In this document: in pieces, positions 27,910 to 36,799 of the stretch
Numbering within the stretch: position 1 is the first letter of the stretch
Layout of the letters: the number at the start of each line of letters is the position of its first letter
From: Lachnospiraceae bacterium
GTDB taxonomy: Bacteria; Bacillota; Clostridia; Lachnospirales; Lachnospiraceae
Assembly: GCA_017936885.1 (NCBI GenBank)
Contig: JAGBEO010000028.1
Coordinates: 62,001 to 126,000 of the forward strand
Length of the DNA: 64,000 nt
Reading direction: 5' to 3'
Program-made: the position numbers and the translations under genes
Notes under the pieces: model-generated
What the model was told of the DNA's origin: nothing
What the model saw: the letters and a program-made list of their open reading frames with translations, nothing else
The model's database searches: none

Positions 27910-28881
27910 ATGAGTATGAAAGAATATGATGTAGTGGCATTGGGAGAATTATTGATTGATTTTACGGAGAACGGGGAAAGCCCGCAGGGGAATCCGCTTT
28001 TGGAAGCTAACCCCGGAGGTGCACCCTGCAATGTGCTTGCGATGTTGAACAATCTGGGAAAGAAGACCGCATTTATCGGAAAAGTCGGCAATGATTCTTT
28101 CGGAAAGATGCTGATGGAAACAGTAAAAGACAGCGGTACGGATGTGAAGAATCTGGTTTTCGACGATCAGGTGCGGACTACCCTTGCTTTTGTGCATACG
28201 ATGCCGGACGGCGACCGGGATTTCAGCTTTTATCGTAATCCGGGAGCTGACATGATGTTAAAGAAGGAAGAAGTCATGGAAGAGGTCATTAAGAGCGGAA
28301 AGATTTTCCATTTCGGAACTCTTTCTTCCACACACGAAGGTGTGCGGGAAGCGACCAGATATGCCATCAGCGTGGCAAAGGAAAACGGACTTTTGATTTC
28401 CTTTGATCCTAACTTAAGAGAGCCTTTATGGGCATCTTTGGAGGATGCAAGAAGGGAAATTAAATATGGACTTTCTCAGTGTGATATTTTGAAGATTTCC
28501 GATAATGAACTGGAATTCATGACAGGAACTGCGGATTACACTAAGGCAGTGGGAATCCTTCGTAACAGCTATGACATTCCGCTTATTTTCGTGACACTGG
28601 GTAAGGACGGCAGCAGGGCTTATTATAAGGATATGATCGTGGAAGCCAAGCCTTTTATACAGGAGAATACGATTGAAACAACCGGAGCGGGAGATACCTT
28701 TGAAGGCTGTGCCCTGAATTTCGTGTTAGAGCGTGGGCTGGATGATTTGTCGGAGCAGGATTTACAGGAGCTTCTTGTTTTCGCCAATGCGGGAGCCTCT
28801 ATCATTACCACCAGAAAAGGTGCTTTGAAGGTGATGCCGAAGGCAGAGGAAATTAAGAAGCTGATCGAGGAGAGACGTTAG
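27910..28881 (+). CDS. Fructokinase (PfkB family)
   Basis: A 323-residue PfkB-type sugar kinase with GELLIDF and GGAPCNVLAMLNNLG near the N-terminus, FDPNLREPLW, and the ATP-site signature TTGAGDTF with catalytic base D262. It would phosphorylate fructose released by GH32 to fructose-6-phosphate. An ATG six bases further in is an alternative start. Confidence 0.93.
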   Translation: MSMKEYDVVALGELLIDFTENGESPQGNPLLEANPGGAPCNVLAMLNNLGKKTAFIGKVGNDSFGKMLMETVKDSGTDVKNLVFDDQVRTTLAFVHTMPDGDRDFSFYRNPGADMMLKKEEVMEEVIKSGKIFHFGTLSSTHEGVREATRYAISVAKENGLLISFDPNLREPLWASLEDARREIKYGLSQCDILKISDNELEFMTGTADYTKAVGILRNSYDIPLIFVTLGKDGSRAYYKDMIVEAKPFIQENTIETTGAGDTFEGCALNFVLERGLDDLSEQDLQELLVFANAGASIITTRKGALKVMPKAEEIKKLIEERR

Positions 28882-28899
28882 GAAAGGAAAAGTAAGGCA

Positions 28900-30738
28900 A
28901 TGTCAAAAGCGGATGACATTTTTCAGAAAAGACTAGAAAAGCATCATGATGAGTTAAAGTGGCTTTATATGGAATTATACCGGAACGATTCTATGTTTGC
29001 GGAATTGTGTACGAACATGTATCAGTATTACAAGGAGCGCAGACAGACGCTGAAAAGACGGGATGAACAGCGTGAGAAGGAACCGGAGTGGTTTAAGAAA
29101 AATGATATGCTGGGCATGATGCTGTATATTGATAACTTTGCCGGAAACCTGCAGGGGGTTAAGAAAAAACTTCCCTATCTGGCTTCCTGCAACGTGAATT
29201 GTATTCATTTAATGCCGTTTCTGGATTCCCCTAAGGGACGTTCCGACGGGGGCTATGCGGTGGCGGATTTCAGAAAGGTCAGACCGGATCTGGGAACGAT
29301 GGAGGAGTTGGCGCAATTGGCTGATATGTGTCATAAGAGGGATATGAATCTCTGTATGGATTTTGTCATGAATCATACTTCGGAAGACCATGAGTGGGCA
29401 GTCCGTGCAAGACAGGGAGAGGGCGAGTATATGAGCCGGTACTTCTTCTATGATACATATGACATACCGGGCAGATACGAGGAGACGGTCCCTCAGGTGT
29501 TCCCGACCACGGCACCGGGCAATTTCACTTATTTGCCGGAAATCGGGCATTATGTGATGACGACCTTTTATCCCTATCAATGGGATTTGAATTACGGAAA
29601 TCCCAGAGTGTTTAATGAAATGATGTATCATTTCCTGTTTTTTGCCAATCAGGGAATGGATATTATCAGAATTGATGCGGTTCCTTATATCTGGAAAGAG
29701 TTGGGAACCAAGTGCAGGAATCTTCCGCAGGTGCACACGATTGTGCGGATGATGCGTATGATCGGGGAGATTGTATGTCCGAGCGTAGTGCTGCTCGGAG
29801 AGGTCGTGATGGAGCCGGAAAAGGTAGTTCCGTATTTTGGGACGGTGGAGAAGCCGGAATGCCATATGCTCTACAATGTAACGACCATGGCTACCACATG
29901 GAATTGTGTGGCAACCCAAGATGTGCGGCTTTTGAAGCAGCAGATGGATATTGTAAACGGCTTGCCGAAGGAGTATACGTTTTTGAATTATCTGCGCTGT
30001 CATGATGATATCGGATGGGGACTGGACTATTCTGTTTTACAGAAGTGGGGGATGCAGGAAGTGCCTCACAAGCGTTTCCTGAATGATTACTTCATGGGCA
30101 GAATAGAGGGCAGTGTCAGCAGGGGAGAGCTTTATAATGATGATCCGGTGACACAGGATGCAAGATTCTGCGGGACGACTGCTTCTATGTGCGGTGTGGA
30201 AAGTGCAGAGTTTGAGAACGATCAGGTGAAATTGGACGCGGCCGTCAGACTGGATATTATGCTCCATGCCTATATGCTGGCACAGTCAGGAATTCCCATG
30301 CTCTACAGCGGCGATGAGATAGGACAGGTGAATGACTATTCTTATAAAGAAGATTCGGATAAAGCAGGAGATTCCCGTTATATCCATCGCGGCAGGTTCC
30401 GGTGGGAACTGGCAGAGAAGAAAGCCGATCGCACAAGTATGCAGGGGAAGATTTTTACGGCACTTGATAAGCTGGAGCATATCCGTAAGAAGGAGGCGGT
30501 TTTTGAAGCTTCTGCAAACGTGAATCTATATGATGTACACAATGATTCCGTTCTCTGCATCAGGAGAGAGAAAGAGGGAGAAATATTCTTCGGCATCTTT
30601 AACTTCAGTGACCGGGAGGAAACCGCATGGATGCAGGAAGAGGGTAGTTTTACGGATATGATGTCCGGTGAGAAAGTGGAAGTGAGAGATATTACAGTTC
30701 CCGGACATGATTTTTATTGGATGAAAGGATGCTGTTAG
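28900..30738 (+). CDS. Amylosucrase-like GH13 enzyme
   Basis: The 612-residue protein follows Neisseria amylosucrase (GH13 subfamily 4) through most of its length, including the family's N-terminal helical domain, SDGGYAV, DFVMNHTSEDHEWA, the nucleophile D259 in IIRIDAV, the acid/base E301 in LLGEVVM, CHDDIGWG (H368, D369), and GDEIGQVNDYSY. Amylosucrase transfers the glucose of sucrose onto alpha-glucan and releases fructose. No signal peptide is seen, so it should act on imported sucrose. Sucrose phosphorylase or hydrolase activity cannot be excluded from sequence. It begins 18 bases after the fructokinase gene. Confidence 0.88.
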   Translation: MSKADDIFQKRLEKHHDELKWLYMELYRNDSMFAELCTNMYQYYKERRQTLKRRDEQREKEPEWFKKNDMLGMMLYIDNFAGNLQGVKKKLPYLASCNVNCIHLMPFLDSPKGRSDGGYAVADFRKVRPDLGTMEELAQLADMCHKRDMNLCMDFVMNHTSEDHEWAVRARQGEGEYMSRYFFYDTYDIPGRYEETVPQVFPTTAPGNFTYLPEIGHYVMTTFYPYQWDLNYGNPRVFNEMMYHFLFFANQGMDIIRIDAVPYIWKELGTKCRNLPQVHTIVRMMRMIGEIVCPSVVLLGEVVMEPEKVVPYFGTVEKPECHMLYNVTTMATTWNCVATQDVRLLKQQMDIVNGLPKEYTFLNYLRCHDDIGWGLDYSVLQKWGMQEVPHKRFLNDYFMGRIEGSVSRGELYNDDPVTQDARFCGTTASMCGVESAEFENDQVKLDAAVRLDIMLHAYMLAQSGIPMLYSGDEIGQVNDYSYKEDSDKAGDSRYIHRGRFRWELAEKKADRTSMQGKIFTALDKLEHIRKKEAVFEASANVNLYDVHNDSVLCIRREKEGEIFFGIFNFSDREETAWMQEEGSFTDMMSGEKVEVRDITVPGHDFYWMKGCC

Positions 30739-30747
30739 CTGGTATTG

Positions 30748-30775
30748 CGGTGCAGGATTTTCCTGCACCGTTTTT
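30748..30775 (+). terminator. Intrinsic terminator of the sucrose operon
   Basis: A perfect 10-bp GC-rich stem (30748-30757 with 30761-30770), 3-base loop and five T define a strong terminator just after the amylosucrase gene. It overlaps the end of the convergent phosphoesterase gene. Confidence 0.92.
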
Positions 30776-31676
30776 AGCAAGTATTATTTGGGTGTTTCAG
30801 GAGGTTCTTAAGCAAAAGCTGCGTCAATACCTCTCTGTGCACGTAGAGTGTGCCGTCTCTTTTGGTATCATAAGTCCATTTTACGAGAGAAATAGCCTCA
30901 CCTTCGATTTCCATGCAAGTGATGCAGCGCGGATGGACACAACTGCCTGTGTTCATGTAATTGGGCATATCGGCATTGAGCCGTGGCCTGTGGGTGTGCC
31001 CTGTAATCAGATAGATATCGTTTCGTGTGGCATAATCGGAGAGCAGCTGTTCTACCCGGTCTTTTTTCGTGTAATTTTTGGCAGCGCTGGTCGGGTCGAG
31101 TACGCCGAAATGCTCTAAAGGCTGCCAGAAGTACCGGACAAGAAAACGCGACAGTTTCCAGCAGACAGAGTTGAAGAAGTCTGCCTGATGGCCGTGGGTC
31201 AGATACAGTCGGGTTTTGTCACAGGTGTTTTCCAGAATAAGACCTTCGTAGAAGGTAAGATCGGGGAACAGTGGTTTATGGCACTGGCTGTCTGTGCAGA
31301 AATAGGTGCCGCAGACATGATCGGAGTATCCGGGAGCTTTTTTCTCTAAATCGTGATTCCCGTAGAGCAGATAGAGTCTGTTTTGTTTGTGGAAAAGAGA
31401 GAGCAGCCAGAACACATTGTTGTGGATTTCGATAATCTGGTTCATTTTGTGTATTTCCCACAACTCGTCGCCGTCACCTAACTCAATATAGGTAAAGCCC
31501 TGCGTATAGTAATGCTTTAAGGCGGTAAAATACAGATTCTGGTTTTTCAGAAAATTGTCATTGGAAGTGCCATCGCCCCGATGGCAGTCGCTGATCAGGC
31601 AGAAACGGCTGCAGGGAGATATAGGAATGACAGGTGCATTTCGGAAGGCTTTGTCAAGACGGGTGCGGTAACTCAT
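30774..31676 (-). CDS. Metallophosphoesterase
   Basis: A 300-residue calcineurin-like phosphoesterase with all metal motifs: LISDCHRGDG, LGDGDELWE, YGNHDLE, LTHGHQADF and TGHTHRP. There is no signal peptide. Substrate unknown; the fold covers UDP-diacylglucosamine hydrolases and nucleotide phosphatases. Its start overlaps the end of the upstream minus-strand gene (31673-32575) by four bases, so the two form an operon. Confidence 0.9.
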   Translation of the reverse strand: MSYRTRLDKAFRNAPVIPISPCSRFCLISDCHRGDGTSNDNFLKNQNLYFTALKHYYTQGFTYIELGDGDELWEIHKMNQIIEIHNNVFWLLSLFHKQNRLYLLYGNHDLEKKAPGYSDHVCGTYFCTDSQCHKPLFPDLTFYEGLILENTCDKTRLYLTHGHQADFFNSVCWKLSRFLVRYFWQPLEHFGVLDPTSAAKNYTKKDRVEQLLSDYATRNDIYLITGHTHRPRLNADMPNYMNTGSCVHPRCITCMEIEGEAISLVKWTYDTKRDGTLYVHREVLTQLLLKNLLKHPNNTC

Positions 31677-32575
31677 GCTCTGATGACTCCTTTCAGATGT
31701 CTGAGCATCCGGCGAAGCAGGAAGGGAAGAAGCTCATACAGGAATACAACCCGGTCTAATGTGGTATGGAAGGGTCTTGCAAGCAGTCGGTACAGACCGC
31801 AGAGAAGCCTGTTACAGCATTGTGCCCAGGCAATTCGAATGCGTCTGAAAGGACTGATTCTTCCGGGACAGACCGGAGAGATAGGGCAGCCGTTGGCATA
31901 GTGAATGTGAATGGTCAGATGGCGGCATCGGTAATCCAGATGGGGATTGTCAGACTGCTGCAGGGCGGTCAGGAAGCTGTGCTGCATTTCTGTATTCGGG
32001 AAGGTGATGGAGACATCCATGGAAAGTTGTGATGGTTTGGTAAAGATACCAACTAAAAAGGCAGTCAGCCACCAGCTTCTGTCTGACATGGAGGCGAGTA
32101 CATCAGCATTGTGATAGAGGGTAAAGGAGACGGGCAGCCGCTCACAGTCTGCGACAGCATGAAAATGAGCGGTGGAGTATTCGGAAGGTGCTACAAGGCC
32201 ATTTGCGCAGTAGATTCCGATCTCTGCTCCCGTGTTGATGCCATACTGCCCTTTCCATAGTTCGATCAGCCATGTTTTGCCCTGGTAATTGAAGTAGATG
32301 GGGAGAGCATCGAAGACCATATGCAGGTGCAGCGCCGCCCTGTCAAAGACAGCGGTATAACCCGCCTGACGCTGCCATGCGTCATTCCTGGTGGATACCA
32401 CATCCTGCTTACTGCAATAGTAGTAGCCGAAAGGTGCCAGGAGCTCCTGCAGAAGCTTGCACTTTTCTTCACAGGACATGGCACAGACCTTCCTGATAGC
32501 GCAGTGCCTTCGGATTAGGGTAAATAAGAAGCAAAATAGTAAGACAATGAGTAAAATATTGAGAAAAAGATACAT
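31673..32575 (-). CDS. DUF4474-like membrane-anchored protein
   Basis: This 300-residue protein has one N-terminal membrane helix (about residues 2-20) and a core with FNYQGKTWLIELWKGQYG and TGAEIGIY, which I associate with DUF4474. The C-terminus is unusually rich in arginine (LARPFHTTLD, FLLRRMLRHLKG). Function unknown. It is translationally coupled to the metallophosphoesterase. Confidence 0.7.
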   Translation of the reverse strand: MYLFLNILLIVLLFCFLFTLIRRHCAIRKVCAMSCEEKCKLLQELLAPFGYYYCSKQDVVSTRNDAWQRQAGYTAVFDRAALHLHMVFDALPIYFNYQGKTWLIELWKGQYGINTGAEIGIYCANGLVAPSEYSTAHFHAVADCERLPVSFTLYHNADVLASMSDRSWWLTAFLVGIFTKPSQLSMDVSITFPNTEMQHSFLTALQQSDNPHLDYRCRHLTIHIHYANGCPISPVCPGRISPFRRIRIAWAQCCNRLLCGLYRLLARPFHTTLDRVVFLYELLPFLLRRMLRHLKGVIRA

Positions 32576-32736
32576 AAATGCTGCTTTCTGTCAAAGTTCT
32601 TACTATATTCTATGATAAAATCCCAAACTTGGGATAGCGTGCGTATTCTCTTGCATTGAAGTTTTCTATTAGGACTGAAAGAAAAACAAGGGGCATTATC
32701 AGTATTCTTTCAAAAGTCTATCGAAGAAATTAGCAT

Positions 32737-33069
32737 TTATTCTACGTTTACTTCCAGAATGTCATCAAAGGGAATCTTCGTATTTACAATTTGCAGCAAA
32801 CGGCTGGTTTCATCGATGCGGGCTACCATGCCGGTTATTTTCAGGTATTCCTCTTTGTAAAAATAGACTACCATAGCTATTTTGCCCTTGGCAAGCTTGT
32901 GCATTTCCTGATCCAAAGCCTCTGCCATTTCTTCTGACAGTTCGATTTTATCGACAGTTATCTTTTCTTTCAGGGCAAGGGCATCCGGGAGACCTTTTAA
33001 GGCGGCAAAGGGCATAAACTGTTTGGCTCTGTCTGCAATTGTCATTTTATTTTTAGGTTTATTCGCCAC
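32737..33069 (-). CDS. YolD-like protein
   Basis: A 110-residue protein of the YolD type (MTIADRAKQFMPFAALKGLPDAL, then a small beta domain ending PFDDILEV). In Firmicutes, YolD proteins are encoded with UvrX/YqjW-type Y-family polymerases, as here, where the two genes overlap by 11 bases. Its exact role in translesion synthesis is not established. Confidence 0.88.
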   Translation of the reverse strand: MANKPKNKMTIADRAKQFMPFAALKGLPDALALKEKITVDKIELSEEMAEALDQEMHKLAKGKIAMVVYFYKEEYLKITGMVARIDETSRLLQIVNTKIPFDDILEVNVE

Positions 33070-34324
33070 TCTTATGTCCTCCGATCTGATGGTTTCGCTC
33101 TCTGGTCATAGCACCTTCTTCTAAATTCATGCCTTTTAAGATTGCATCTTTACCGAATTTGTTTTTGATACGGATGACAGCCTGCTGCATCTTACGGTTG
33201 CGTTCCAGTTCCTCTGCGTCCAAGAAAAAGCTGTACTGATGATATTCTTCCGGCATTACATTGTTGAAGCTTATGTTGACACGGCGGATCTGATAGCCGG
33301 GATTAATGATCCTTTCATAGAGTGCTGTGATGGCCGGAATAATAATCAGGTCGGAATTCGTCTCCGTATCCAGATTTGCCGTACCGTGTGCGGGCGGGAT
33401 ATTCAGGTGATTAGAGTAGCCTGCATGCAGAGTAATGGATTTGGTAATCAGGTTCTTTTCTACCAGCTCAAGGCAGAGTAAATCCGCCATTTCTTTTACG
33501 ATGAGCAGTCCTTTATCATAGGGATAATCGCAGCTAAGTACCTGACCGCTGGTGAGACAGTTGGTGCGGGGATTATAGCTCTTGATATCCGCGATGGTGA
33601 CAGGCTCCCGTCCCCAGGCGTGGTCAATGAGAAGTTCCGCATCCACGCCGAAGAGGCGGTATAAAAAATTCTCATCAGCTTCCGCAATGTCTTTCATGGT
33701 ACGGATGCCAAAAGGATCAAGCCGTCTGGCGGTGCCTGCACCTATGCGCCAGAAATCAGTCAACGGCTTGTGGTTCCACAGCGTCTTGCGGTAGCTTTCT
33801 TCGTCCAGTTCCCCGATAAAATCAGGAGAGTGCTTGGCGGTAATATCCAGTGCGATTTTGGCCAGATACAGGTTCGTGCCTACCCCGCAGGTGGCACGGA
33901 TTTTGGTAGTGCGAAAGATATCGTCCATGATGCGCTGGCCCAACTGACGGGCAGAAATCTGATAAAGCGCCAGATAGTCAGTCACATCCATGAAAGCTTC
34001 ATCGATAGAGTATACGTGGATATCCTCTTTGGCAATATATTTTAAATAGATGGCATAGATATCTGCCGCCGTATCTATATACTTCTGCATACGGGGTGTG
34101 GCTATCCGATAAGGCACATTCTTCGGAATTTCGAAAAGGCGGCAGCGGTTCTTGATGCCGAGAGCCTTCATGGCAGGCGTGATTGCCAGGCAGATGGTCT
34201 TGTCGGTGCGTTCCGGGTCAGCGACTACCAAATTGGTGGTCATAGGGTCAAGCCCCCGTTCGACACATTCCACGGAGGCGTAGAAGGATTTTAGGTCGAT
34301 GCACAGGTAGATGTGTTGTTTCAT
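33059..34324 (-). CDS. Y-family DNA polymerase (UvrX/DinB-like)
   Basis: The 421-residue product is a translesion polymerase. The catalytic acidic residues are present in YLCIDLKSFYASVE (D10) and YSIDEAFMDV (D108, E109), followed by the helix-hairpin-helix region and a little-finger domain. It resembles Bacillus UvrX/YqjW more than classical DinB. The ATG at 34324 follows AAAGGAGCC; the frame continues upstream across the LexA box and was cut there. A perfect LexA operator upstream indicates SOS control together with the yolD gene. Confidence 0.94.
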   Translation of the reverse strand: MKQHIYLCIDLKSFYASVECVERGLDPMTTNLVVADPERTDKTICLAITPAMKALGIKNRCRLFEIPKNVPYRIATPRMQKYIDTAADIYAIYLKYIAKEDIHVYSIDEAFMDVTDYLALYQISARQLGQRIMDDIFRTTKIRATCGVGTNLYLAKIALDITAKHSPDFIGELDEESYRKTLWNHKPLTDFWRIGAGTARRLDPFGIRTMKDIAEADENFLYRLFGVDAELLIDHAWGREPVTIADIKSYNPRTNCLTSGQVLSCDYPYDKGLLIVKEMADLLCLELVEKNLITKSITLHAGYSNHLNIPPAHGTANLDTETNSDLIIIPAITALYERIINPGYQIRRVNISFNNVMPEEYHQYSFFLDAEELERNRKMQQAVIRIKNKFGKDAILKGMNLEEGAMTRERNHQIGGHKSGE

Positions 34325-34428
34325 GGGAAGGCTCCTTTCCGGGTAATTTTCTGTACGGATTTCTATATAAAATCTGCATAGGCAGCAATAAGGCATTCGG
34401 TTATAGGTGTCTTTTGATGCTTTCTTTG

Positions 34429-34454
34429 AGTATACCATATCGAACAAATGTTTG
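34429..34454 (-). promoter_or_regulatory. LexA (SOS) box and extended -10 promoter
   Basis: CGAACAAATGTTTG (34441-34454) matches every position of the Firmicute LexA consensus CGAACRNRYGTTYG. On the minus strand it lies immediately upstream of TGGTATACT, an extended -10 box with its core at 34429-34434. Bound LexA would block this promoter of the polymerase-yolD operon. The same box is about 140 bases upstream of the divergent HD-GYP gene. Confidence 0.9.
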
Positions 34455-34587
34455 CTATAGAAAAATGAACAAAATTTGTTATGTAATGTTAAGATATAAT
34501 GTAAATATATTTTCTCCAAAGAAACTAAGGACAAACCTGTCAAAAAATGTTAAGATAGGTATAGTGCTAAGAAGGGAACTATTGCAT

Positions 34588-35859
34588 ATGAGCATTATAA
34601 GCAGTAAAGACGTTAATGAAATTATCAGAAAGACGCTTGGTATCATCAATCAGAAGATTATGAACCACGGAGAGATTACGGGTTATATCCTCTATAAGAT
34701 GATGGAATATGAGAATACCTATACCGAGCAGCATTATACGGAGCAGGAAATGGTGGATTATACCATGCTGGCGATCCTGCATGATATCGGGTTATACAAG
34801 GAAGATAATGTTAAAAATGTGACGGATTTTGAAACGAAAAATCTCTGGCCCCATTCCATATACGGCTTCTTATTCTTAAAGTATTTGTCACCCATGGGAG
34901 ATAAGGCAGAGGTGGTGCTGTATCATCATCTGGATTATAATCGTCTTGGCATGATACAGAGCAGATATATGCATATTATACAACTGCTCAGTCTGGCTGA
35001 TAAGATGGACACCTTTTTACATATGAAGGATGAGAAGTTTGAGCAGGATTACTTTATTAAATATCGGGATATCAAATTTTCCGGGGCGGCGCTTGATCTG
35101 TTCCAGAAGGCGGAAGACCGGTATGGAATTATGGCAAACCTTGTAAACGGCAAATACCGGGAAGAACTGGATGTCCTTCTTGCAAAGCGCGCTTTTTCCG
35201 AGCAGTATAAGCGGGGATTTTTGGAGATGCTTGTCTATACCATTGATTTTCGAAGCGAGCATACGGTCATCCATACGTTAGCTACCGTGAATTTTGCAGA
35301 GCAGCTTGGAAGAATTGCCAGACTGTCGGGGAAGGATTTAAGGGATCTGCATTATGGGGCGCTGCTGCATGATCTTGGGAAGATAGCGATTCCGCTTAAT
35401 ATCCTGGAGTCTACCGGAAGGCTGAGCGATGATGAGATGAAGATCATGAAAGCCCATGTGCGCATTACGGAAATGATTCTTGAGGGTGTCGTAGATGATG
35501 CAGTGCTGCAGATTGCAGTCAGACATCATGAAAAGCTGGACGGCACAGGATATCATAAAGGATTAAAAGCAGAGGATCTGACCCTGCCCCAGCAGATCAT
35601 TGCCGTGGCGGATATTTTGAGTGCGCTGTACGGCAAAAGAAGCTATAAAGAACCTTTTAGTAAGGAAAAGATTCTGGAGATCATGAATTCTGATGCGGAG
35701 CGCGGCAAGATCAACAAGAATGTGGTGGCAAGCTTAGAGCGCAACTATGACAAGATCATTAATGAGTTCGAGAAGGAGAAAGAGAACACCATCGGATTGT
35801 ATTTAAAGATCAAGGAACAGTATGCGGTTATGATTGAGCGTTTTTCACACTTTAATTAG
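34588..35859 (+). CDS. HD-GYP domain protein with an N-terminal HD domain
   Basis: A 423-residue protein with two HD-type domains. The N-terminal one shows ILHDIGLYKEDN and HHLDYNRL; the C-terminal one is an HD-GYP type with GALLHDLGKIAIP and HHEKLDGTGYHKGL. HD-GYP enzymes degrade cyclic di-GMP, but the signature GYP reads GYH here, which could alter activity. No sensor or membrane segment is found. ATG 34588 is chosen (AGAAGGGA upstream); the frame extends 174 bases further upstream across the promoter region. Confidence 0.88.
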   Translation: MSIISSKDVNEIIRKTLGIINQKIMNHGEITGYILYKMMEYENTYTEQHYTEQEMVDYTMLAILHDIGLYKEDNVKNVTDFETKNLWPHSIYGFLFLKYLSPMGDKAEVVLYHHLDYNRLGMIQSRYMHIIQLLSLADKMDTFLHMKDEKFEQDYFIKYRDIKFSGAALDLFQKAEDRYGIMANLVNGKYREELDVLLAKRAFSEQYKRGFLEMLVYTIDFRSEHTVIHTLATVNFAEQLGRIARLSGKDLRDLHYGALLHDLGKIAIPLNILESTGRLSDDEMKIMKAHVRITEMILEGVVDDAVLQIAVRHHEKLDGTGYHKGLKAEDLTLPQQIIAVADILSALYGKRSYKEPFSKEKILEIMNSDAERGKINKNVVASLERNYDKIINEFEKEKENTIGLYLKIKEQYAVMIERFSHFN

Positions 35860-35885
35860 GGAAATGAAAATAGTATTCGATGATG

Positions 35886-35915
35886 GAAATAACCTGTCTG
35901 CAGACGGGTTATTTC
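35886..35915 (+). terminator. Terminator after the HD-GYP gene
   Basis: A 9-bp stem (35886-35894 with 35907-35915) has a palindromic interior that can extend the helix, and is followed by TTTGT. It separates the HD-GYP and NUDIX genes. Confidence 0.75.
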
Positions 35916-36016
35916 TTTGTGTACGATTTGCACAATTAAAGTTACATATGAAGCGTTGCCCAAATGGCTGCATATTCAATCACTTATATTCAATCGTAGA
36001 AGAAAGGGATAAAAAG

Positions 36017-36745
36017 ATGACAGAAGAACAAAGAAATGATATAGCACATGACAGGGGGGCAGAACCCGTGACGGAGCAGGAGAGCGGTATGAAACAGGAG
36101 AACAGCATAAACCAGAATACCAGTACAGAGAACATAGAACAACCGTGTGCCGAATGGCTGGATATTGTGGACGATAGGGGTAATCCCACAGGGAAGATCA
36201 TAGATCGCAGGACTGCCCATGCACAGGGGATCAGGCACCGTACAGCCCATGTATGGATTCTTCGGCACAATGCGCAGACGAAGAAAACGGAGATCCTGTT
36301 ACAGCTTCGCAGCAAAACGAAAGATTCTTATCCGGGATGCTATGATATTTCCAGTGCGGGGCATATACCTGCTGGAGTAGATTACATTCCTTCTGCATTG
36401 CGGGAATTGCAGGAGGAACTGGGAGTGGATGCAAAGCCGGAGGAACTGCATTATTGCGGACAGCGCATTATCCATTATGAGGAAACCTTCTATGGAGAGC
36501 CTTTTGTTGATAATCAGGTCAGCAATGTTTATATTCTGTGGTTAGACCGGGAAGCGTCGGACTTTACATTGCAGGCAGAAGAGGTGGAAGCGGTCAGATG
36601 GATGGATTTGGAAGAATGCTGTCAGGCTGTTGCGGAAAATAAGATTCCTCACTGTATTCAGATGGAAGAACTTGATATGATCCGGCTGGGGGTTGCATCA
36701 TTTATGCATCATTTCGGGGAAAAGAATTGTGTTGTAAAAAAGTGA
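36017..36745 (+). CDS. NUDIX hydrolase, isopentenyl-diphosphate isomerase-like group
   Basis: A 242-residue protein. The first ~55 residues are a low-complexity Gln/Glu/Asn extension; the NUDIX domain follows, beginning EWLDIVDDRGNPTGKIIDR. The NUDIX box ends RELQEELGV as expected, but its first glutamate position is valine (GHIPAGV). This IDI-like group is widespread in Firmicutes with mostly unknown substrates, probably nucleoside diphosphate derivatives. ATG 36017 is chosen with AAAGGG upstream. Confidence 0.88.
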   Translation: MTEEQRNDIAHDRGAEPVTEQESGMKQENSINQNTSTENIEQPCAEWLDIVDDRGNPTGKIIDRRTAHAQGIRHRTAHVWILRHNAQTKKTEILLQLRSKTKDSYPGCYDISSAGHIPAGVDYIPSALRELQEELGVDAKPEELHYCGQRIIHYEETFYGEPFVDNQVSNVYILWLDREASDFTLQAEEVEAVRWMDLEECCQAVAENKIPHCIQMEELDMIRLGVASFMHHFGEKNCVVKK

Positions 36746-36799
36746 ATGTTATACTGAAACAATGAGAACGAATCTACGAAAGAGAAAGGAGATGATCTT

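Noticed and set aside
29209-30003. 264-codon minus-strand frame inside the amylosucrase gene
   Set aside because: It is a shadow of the conserved GH13 coding sequence with no recognisable protein features.
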